DNA of 64,000 bases from Parafenestella ontariensis (lineage: Eukaryota; Ascomycota; Dothideomycetes; Pleosporales; Cucurbitariaceae): contig JAKGDA010000044.1 in the NCBI GenBank assembly GCA_021596325.1, positions 1 to 64,000 of the forward strand. Direction: 5' to 3'. The notes under the pieces are model-generated. The model was given only the letters and a program-made list of their open reading frames with translations. It was not told the origin of the DNA and searched no databases. A program made the position numbers and the translations under genes. This document shows, in pieces, positions 57,611-64,000 of the stretch (position 1 is the stretch's first letter; each line of letters begins with the position of its first letter).

Positions 57611-59193
57611 TTAGATCTTGACACCGCCGTCATCCTCGTCTCCATCCTCACCCTCATCCAACACCTCTTTCTTGACGGTAGCGCTACTAGCAACCTTCTC
57701 ATGCACCGCTATCTCAGTCTTCCCCTTCTGATCCTTATACGTCTCCTGGATCTCAGGCCGAAACGCCCCGCCACCCAAGCGCTCAAGATCCTGGCGTGAC
57801 TTGACGACCATATCCTTATCGTCTTGCTGGATATGTGCATAGTAGTCGCCCCAGCCTTTGCCCACAGAGCGCGCATCCTTGTTTAGATCAACAGCCGTGT
57901 TCTGGTCGGAACATTCTGCAACCGGCGAGGGGATGGGCTCCTCTTTGAGACGTTTCGCAGGAGGTGATGACATTGAGGAGTCGGTTGTTGAAAGAGAGTG
58001 GCCAGGTGAGGGAGTCGCGGTCAGTTCGGTCCTGTCAGTATGTTAGCATCTTGTAATTGATTCAGAGCGAATGTGAAACTCACTTTCGGTACATCCAATC
58101 TCTTACGTTCTGGCTGACCTTTTCTGTGGGATCTTGTAGCAAGAAGTCAGTAGATGCAAGCTTCTTGTTTGCTCGAGTCCGTTTGGAGGCCTTTGACAGC
58201 GTTTGTGCTGACTTCGCTTGTGATTTGTCGGCCTGCTGGTCATGGGTCTGCGGCTTGGAGTTTGACTCACTCCCCTGCAAGGCGCGTTTTTCGACGGAAT
58301 CCTCTCCAACGACTCGGTTGTGCTTCTCGATATCTGATAGCCTTCGGTGACCTGGAATGAAGTTCGCCGCATTGGGTGAAAGCGCGTCTGAATCGGAAAC
58401 GGTAGGTGACTTGGGATACTGCCTCTCATAGTCCGCCATTTTCTGTACAAATGAAGACACGGGCTGCATAGTCATCTTTCCGGGGGGTCCTGCTCTGCCT
58501 GGGGGTCCAGGTATCATCGGAACCAAAGGTCGTCGGCGAGGACTGGAACTGGACTGGTTAGTATAAGCTGGTCGGTATCTGTCTGTCTGGGGTGCAGCCA
58601 CCGACCCAACACTCAGATGGTCCTGCATCGCGTTGCTGTTGCCACCGGCCCATGAATCCATTGTACCTCTGCCGGCCCAGCGTGTAGAATATTGCTGGAT
58701 ATGGTAGCCCGGTTGTTGCTGCGCACCCCATCCCGCGTAGTAATTCGCCTGCTCATATTGCTGCTGCTGCGAAGGCCATGGCTGATATCCTGGATTTGAT
58801 ACGTTGGCCACGGACGGGTACATCTGCCAAGTATAGTTATATGGGTATATTGGCACGGGTTGGTAGCTGTTCGGAACTACTGAAGGTGCGATCGGTGGTG
58901 TTGAAGAATACCAGGTCCTACAATTGTGAGCTTGCTGGGACTTCCATGATTACTCGAGAGAGTACTCACTGTGCTTGGCCTGCGTAACCATAATAGGTTC
59001 CATACCCACCCATTGAGCCACTGCCATACGGGTAGACGTTGCTGAACTGCGGTGCGGTATATTTTTGGAAGGTCGTCGCGTGGGGGTTGTATTGAAATCG
59101 CTGTTGCTGCTGTTGACCGAACGCGCCGTGTTGTTGCTGCGTCTCTTGTTGAAGCGTTTGCTGAGCCGACTGCTGCTTTGCGTTGTTAGCCAT
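57611..59193 (-). CDS. Q-rich low-complexity protein, function unknown
   Basis: Protein of 492 aa, exons 59193-58970, 58917-58084 and 58031-57611; both introns are 52 nt. The three pieces can be mistaken for separate genes; the junctions are phase-consistent (QAQ-TWYSS and MYRK-TELT). The N-terminus is rich in Q, G and Y (prion-like composition), followed by a P/S/R region with GPPGRAGPPGK, a basic segment KRTRANKKL, and the motif DFLLQDPTEKVSQNVRDW. The C-terminal third has KGWGDYYAHIQQDDKDMV and an acidic end. It may be RNA- or chromatin-related, which is only an inference from composition. Confidence 0.78.
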
Positions 59194-59520
59194 TGTGTAA
59201 TTGAGAGGTTATAGTGACTATGCAAAGGGTGCCCAAAACATGGTGTCGAAAGCCAAAGTAGTGCTTGTTGCGTCGCGTCAGCAAATAGACACTAGGTGCG
59301 TGAAGGTGAAGGCGGAGCGCAAAAGTTTTCACACGTTGTTGAGGAAGGAGCGCCGCCAACCACGTACCTGCCGTTTAGATGAAGGATTGCGAGCTAACAT
59401 CATGAGGGGAACATTACAAGTACATTTGCATAGCGATTGAAGTTGAAAGTTGAAGATGAGATTCTACAGAGTGAATGACAGTGCTAAACTTAATTCTGCT
59501 TAACCCTTACTCATCAAGTC
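59194..59520. other. Intergenic, no gene seen
   Basis: The 5' flank of the Q-rich gene. The only open frame, at 59201-59440, has no motif. It runs directly into the tandem repeat. Confidence 0.45.
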
Positions 59521-59941
59521 ATGTTGAAGCTCTCACGAACAGCTAAATAGAGAGCGAAGAGGTAATGTGAGGATGTTGAAGGATTATGAGTAGCTAAATG
59601 GACAAGCGAAGAAGTGATCAAATAATGTTGAAGCCCTCATGAATAGCTAGCTGAACAACCGAAGAGTTAATCAAAACATGTTGAAGCCCTCACGAACAGC
59701 TGAGTCGACAAGCGAAGTGGTAATGAGAACATATTGAAGTCTCATAAGTAGCTGAATAAACAAGCGAAAACGTAATCAGATAATCTTGAAGCCTTCACAA
59801 ACAGCTATTGAACAAGCGGAGAATTAATCAAATAACTTTGAAGCCCTTACGAACCACTAATCGGATAAAAATGAAGAGATAATCAATTATATTGAAAGTC
59901 TTCACAAATATCTAAACAGACACGTGAACAGATAATGTATC
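59521..59941. repeat. Tandem repeat, eight diverged 52-54 bp units
   Basis: Units start at 59521, 59573, 59625, 59678, 59731, 59783, 59835 and 59889, each opening with a form of atgttgaagccctcac and later carrying agctgaataaacaagcgaa-like and taatca-like blocks. Divergence between units is substantial. Frames are interrupted, so it is probably an old minisatellite. Confidence 0.88.
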
Positions 59942-60322
59942 TACTTCTAGGAAGGTGACATGACTTACCAGCTCGTTGCGTCCCAAGCATCTAGTTCATC
60001 TCCCGTCTCCTTTCCAAAGACAGTCGACTATCCAGGCAGCACCACGTGGAGGCGCAAGGGTCCGACTTCTACCGCCCGTCCACCTCTTGCGATCGACCAG
60101 CATCAAATGCCCGATCCATTCTTCTCCGACAGACTTCGCAGCAGCTGTCCCGCTGTCGAGGCGGCGAGCCGACCAATCTGAATAGGGGCTGCGAGTTTGG
60201 ACGTGTCCAGTACACTCTTGATGGGGCGAACGAGGGTCGGGATTGGGAGCGGACTGTGTTGGAAGGGCCAACGCGATAGGAAAGCTCAAGACGGGTGGGG
60301 CTGGGACTTTGTCTGCGTATTT

Positions 60323-61870
60323 GCCATGGACCTTTCGGCCTATCAGAGACTCATGCCGCCTACAAGGAAGTAGAGGATGAGCTCCATAACTGTTGGCATC
60401 TTCCATCTCGACGCCTTGAGAAAGGTGCCACTGACGGCGGGGTTACGCGAGCGTTCCCTGCAAGACGAGTTCTTCGGTGCGATCGGCGAGGCCCGCGAAA
60501 GGCAATAGATGAAACCTAGAAGCACGGGAAACCCGGAAGGACGTGGGCACGACGGCCTAGAAAAGGAGGTGGGCACAACGGCCTAGGGGTGATGTGCATT
60601 CGAGGGTGCCTGCATGCAATACGCCATGAACCTTACGGTCTGTTAGAGACTTCCGAAAAAGCTCCATATCGCAGGCATCTTCCACGCTCATCTCCCTGAA
60701 AAGGGCGACACTGGTGGTGGGGCTACGGCGGACCGTTCCCTGACATACAGGCTCCTCATGCGAACAATCGAGGCTTGAGAGAAGGATACGCTACCTCAGA
60801 CCGGTAAGGGCAAACGACAGGTAAATCCATACTTCGAGCCAAAAACGGGACATAAGGGCTGGATCCAGTCTCAACCTCCAAGATAGCAGAGCCGTGATGG
60901 CAAAAGCTGGACCAAAGCTTGAAATAGCAATGTAGGAAAGAGTCTCAAAGATGGTGCCTAGAAGAGATCATGATAGCGGGGAGTTACGTAGGGAGGAGCA
61001 CAGCGAGGAGTACCTGAACTGCCAAGTATGCCATGGACCATTGGTCTGTTAGAACGTTTGTTCAATATCGCAGGCATCTTCCACGCACGCCCTCTGAAAA
61101 GAGTGACACTGGTGACGGGGACGTATCCCTAACAGTCAGACGGTCCACGCTCTCGCCTAACGCCTCGGTTATGGCACAAGTGCCACCCCTTGGAAGTGGT
61201 CGGTCAATCTTGAGTAGCGGATGCGATAAAGCGTTCAGCAACTCACGGGCGTGCCGTCCATTCCAGCAGCTTCAACTCTTGCGATGAAGAAGTACTATCC
61301 GGTAAGCGACACATATCAGCACCCGTTCGCAGTCGACGGTTGCAGTCAAAGCTGCCCAGCTTCCATCAGCTGCATCCACAGAGCTGAAGCCGTTTCAGCC
61401 GGTCGCCTTTCACGCAGAACCGAATCGCCAAGGACCGAAAGGCCTGTCAGAGGTTAGCCTACCCGGAGGTAGAGGCGTAGCTCCATGTCTGTTGGCATCT
61501 TCCACCGTTCGCCTGAAAAGGCTACTTAGTAGCGGGGCTGTCACAGTGACACGCAAGCGCGATGTGAACCCTGTCGTGGAGGACGCCGGCCTTTTTCCAA
61601 GCTTAGCGTAGGATACAGCTGATGTTCCACTTGCCGTCGACGTGCCGTACGCGAGAATTTCGACAGATCTTCTCCGCACATCCACGATCTGAAGGATAGG
61701 AAATACCCCGGACGCCCTACATGAATCATTTCCGCAACAGGGGACAAGCCACCTTCACGCCAATATGCCAAGGGCCATGCGGTCTGTCAGAGTACGAAGC
61801 TCAATATCTGCGGCGTCGTCTACGCGCGCTGTCCTGAAAAGGCCAACACTGGTAGCGGGGTTGCAACAAG
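60323..61870. repeat. Five decayed copies of a 300-400 bp repeat unit
   Basis: Core segments at about 60323-60445, 60623-60728, 61030-61120, 61428-61538 and 61765-61865. In each, the plus strand reads a form of gccatggacc...ggtctgt.agag, then ggcatcttccacgc or a variant, then ctgaaaagg.gacactgg..gcgggg. Starts are 300, 407, 398 and 337 bp apart. On the minus strand the cores of the second and fifth copies read a similar peptide (TSVxLFRxxxVxDAxDxEL then LTDR), so the unit may descend from coding sequence. Confidence 0.72.
60542..60588. repeat. Short tandem duplication, ~25-bp unit
   Basis: Two adjacent near-copies with the core gtgggcacgacggcctag and gtgggcacaacggcctag, separated by aaaaggag. 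They lie between the first and second copies of the larger repeat family. Confidence 0.8.
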
Positions 61871-62739
61871 TGCTCCCTGACGTGGAGGTTCTTGTCGCTC
61901 GCTGCGGCCGTGTCACCAGTGATCACAGTTGTACTGCGGACGCTGAGATGCAAAGAGAGGGCGGAATCGCGGATTGGATCAACGGCGTCTTATCGACATC
62001 GAGGTGCGAGCAATGATAATGAAGAAGGTCTAATCGTAAAAGAGAGAGTCGAAGCGCGAACAGAGCGAGAAAGAAGCGTCGCGTAACGCAGGACTTGTCG
62101 TGAGTAAAGGTGGAGGAGGGGCAAAGGTCGCGGGGCAAAAAGGTAGGTCCTACCGCAAGGCGCTAGAGAAGTGAAGGTGAAGCCGAAATTTAGCAGTCGC
62201 GACGATTTCGGGAGGAAGGGGCGGTCTTGGCCACATGCTCTATCACGTGCGGACGCTGGAAGGCAGCCGCGAGCTGCGACCAGTGAAAAAGTCCCCATGA
62301 AAGAAGGCCACAGATAACGACACAAGCGCTAGACGCCGATTAAATAGCACCACGCATCAGATCAGGCAAGGAAATGGGGGGATACCGAGAAACTCTATGC
62401 AGAGGACCGGGGAAGCCAACCATGGAACTCCACCACATCCAGCGAATCGCCCACGTTGAATTGCCGTGAGGTCGTCCGACCTTGACTGAGTCATATTAGT
62501 ATCTTCAAGTCTTTCATGTCGAAAGCAATCAAAGACACTTAGATTATCAGCCTAGGTTGTGTGCTCGCTGGCCCTGGTCGTTGTTTTTCAGCAAACGGGA
62601 CCTGAGTGTGGATTGAGGCATGGCTGTGCTTGCTCCGGTGTCTCGTCTGTTGTACCTAGGTGAGGCGACCAGAAAGCTCGATCGAAGTACCAGTGTGTCC
62701 TGGTAACGCACGTTCGACCGCTAGTCCGCTCGCCGGTGA

Positions 62740-64000
62740 CTACTCGCTATCTTCTAGGAGTTCGGCTAGTTCTGCCTCTTCTTCAGCAGTCAACATGCCC
62801 TCTTTCTGCTCTTGTTCCTTCTCCTTATCCTTACCAAGCCGCTCATCTTCGGCTTCCTTGATTGCCTTAGCTAGGTCTTGCGACTTCAAGCTCCACTGTC
62901 TGATGGTGGCATCGATGCTGACACTGACGAGTCGCTGTCTCGGTAGTAGTAGTAGCCCAATGACTTCTTCGAAATGCCCGCTAAGGGTGTGGTGTAGCTT
63001 TCCGCTACCCTTCTCCCAAACGCGAACCTCTTCGTCTCTGCATGCTGTGATTACCCATCCGCCGTCCTCATCCACGACGGTGTCGCGCACGAAGTCGGGG
63101 TGCTCAAACTTTGAGTCTTGTTCCCACTCTCGGCCCCTCGACAGACACTTCGCTGTCTTGTCCGCGGAAGCTGTCCATAAATCACCATCCGAATCAAAGC
63201 GTATAGTATCAACGCTCGTCTCGTGGGCAATGACAGGCGAAGGCTGAACCTCGGATGCGAAGGAGAGCCCAATACTCCACCGTCTGATCTCTCGATCGCT
63301 GCCCGCACTAAAGACCGTGACAGCCTCTTTGTTCGGCTCGTAGTCTGCTGGATCGATAGCGAGGGCCAAAATGCCTCTTGTATGTCCCTTTATCGTATGC
63401 AGCTTCTCCCCCGTAGCGACGTCCCATACCATGATGCTCGCATCCTGAGAGGCTGATACTAATACCTCCTTCCCTTGTAACGTGAATGCTATGACAGCCT
63501 TGACAAAGTCACTGTGCCCCTGAAACCGTTTGGCTGGCTTCCGCGTGGAGAGTGTCCATGACCAGATTGACTTGTCCCAGCAACCCGCGAATATCGTGTT
63601 TGACTTGGGCGAGATGGCGACGGACGTGAGCGGGGCGGTAGGCCCAGAGAAAGTTGCAGATACCTTATTCGTCTGTGAAGAGGGCATTAGTTACACTGCT
63701 GCCTGTAGGGTACGACAAAGCTGTGAAGCTTGAACAAGGAACAAATGTCTGACCGACTTCAAGATTTATCCGTTTGACGTTGCCCGCCGCTTCTGCAACG
63801 TAGATCTGGCCTTCATCCTGTGGGTCGGCGATAACAGCGAGGATCTTGGAGGGGAGCTTGATTGGATCGCCCTTGGTGTTGTTCGACTTCGCTGCCTTGC
63901 GCGCTGTCTCTTCGAGTGCCGAGCTGATGCAGGTTAGCGGACAGACGTTACAGGCAAATAAATAACCGTACGTAGTCTGGAAGTAGTGACCCGGGTCGTT
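62740..64000 (-). CDS. WD40-repeat protein, 5' end outside window
   Basis: Partial gene on the minus strand: 64000-63972 (continues beyond the window), 63923-63758 and 63672-62740; 375 residues are visible. The introns are 48 and 85 nt; the second uses an unusual GTCGGT donor, chosen because it joins NLE to TNKVSATFSGPTAPLTSVA in frame. At least five WD units can be read (SIWSWTLSTRKPAKRFQGHS, SIMVWDVATGEKLHTIKGH, EIRRWSIG, EVRVWEKGSGKLHHTLSGH, TIRQWSLKSQ), so a beta-propeller is expected. The C-terminus is a charged helix rich in K and E. It is probably a protein-interaction scaffold; the exact family is not recognised. Confidence 0.83.

Larger units (their letters stand above)
59942..62739. 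other. Gene-poor region with decayed repeats
   Basis: No intact gene is supported. The region holds the five-copy repeat family at 60323-61870 and a short tandem duplication near 60542-60588. The part from 61900 to 62739 is unique GC-rich sequence with short unsupported frames and includes the 3' flank of the WD40 gene. Confidence 0.5.

Overview
This is a nuclear window from a filamentous ascomycete (Pezizomycotina; a Dothideomycete is my inference). The evidence is short GT-AG introns (mostly 44-70 nt, often with CTAAC-like branch sites), fungus-specific families (Zn2Cys6 regulator, HET domain, DUF6536, DUF3112-like, NACHT STAND protein, Byr4/Bfa1, XRCC4/Lif1) and an AT-rich block with the TpA-heavy, CpG-poor look of repeat-induced point mutation (RIP). 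Gene models below were built by joining reading frames at canonical splice sites and checking phase by hand; nothing was searched against a database.

Layout. 1-4.5 kb: no genes; a 13-bp satellite (71 units), a perfect hairpin, then about 2.5 kb of RIP-like DNA. 4.5-8.4 kb: Zn2Cys6 transcription factor and a seven-TM DUF3112-like protein. 9.1-10 kb: a decayed questin-oxidase-like (DUF4243) pseudogene. 10.5-17.1 kb: NCS1 purine/cytosine permease, FAD amine oxidase, amino-acid permease and PuuE-type allantoinase-like enzyme, which together look like nitrogen scavenging. 18.5-25.3 kb: DUF6536 membrane protein, a cysteine-rich secreted protein, an EthD-like relic and GABA aminotransferase. 26.3-31.1 kb: a disordered nuclear-type protein and an extended SDR. 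31.2-37.1 kb: a HET-domain gene and a NACHT-type STAND gene, divergently transcribed, the second with a one-base frameshift. 37.5-46.8 kb: GABA-type permease, AidB-like acyl-CoA dehydrogenase, MFS transporter, classical SDR and a VOC protein. 47.3-51.9 kb: XRCC4 homologue and Byr4/Bfa1 homologue sharing a promoter with G1/S-type motifs. 53-59.2 kb: a small doubtful gene, a C2H2 protein, a CE3-like SGNH esterase and a Q-rich protein. 59.2-62.7 kb: no intact gene, but an eight-unit 52-54 bp tandem repeat and five decayed copies of a 300-400 bp unit. 62.7 kb to the end: a WD40 protein cut by the window edge.

How the parts may work together. The 10.5-17.1 kb genes could import and break down purine and amino compounds; GABA aminotransferase and the GABA-type permease elsewhere in the window fit the same theme. 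The HET/NACHT pair has the make-up of a fungal allorecognition (heterokaryon incompatibility) locus and is the most interesting candidate system here; the frameshift suggests one partner may be inactivated. The rest of the window mixes housekeeping genes with repeat-rich, decaying DNA.
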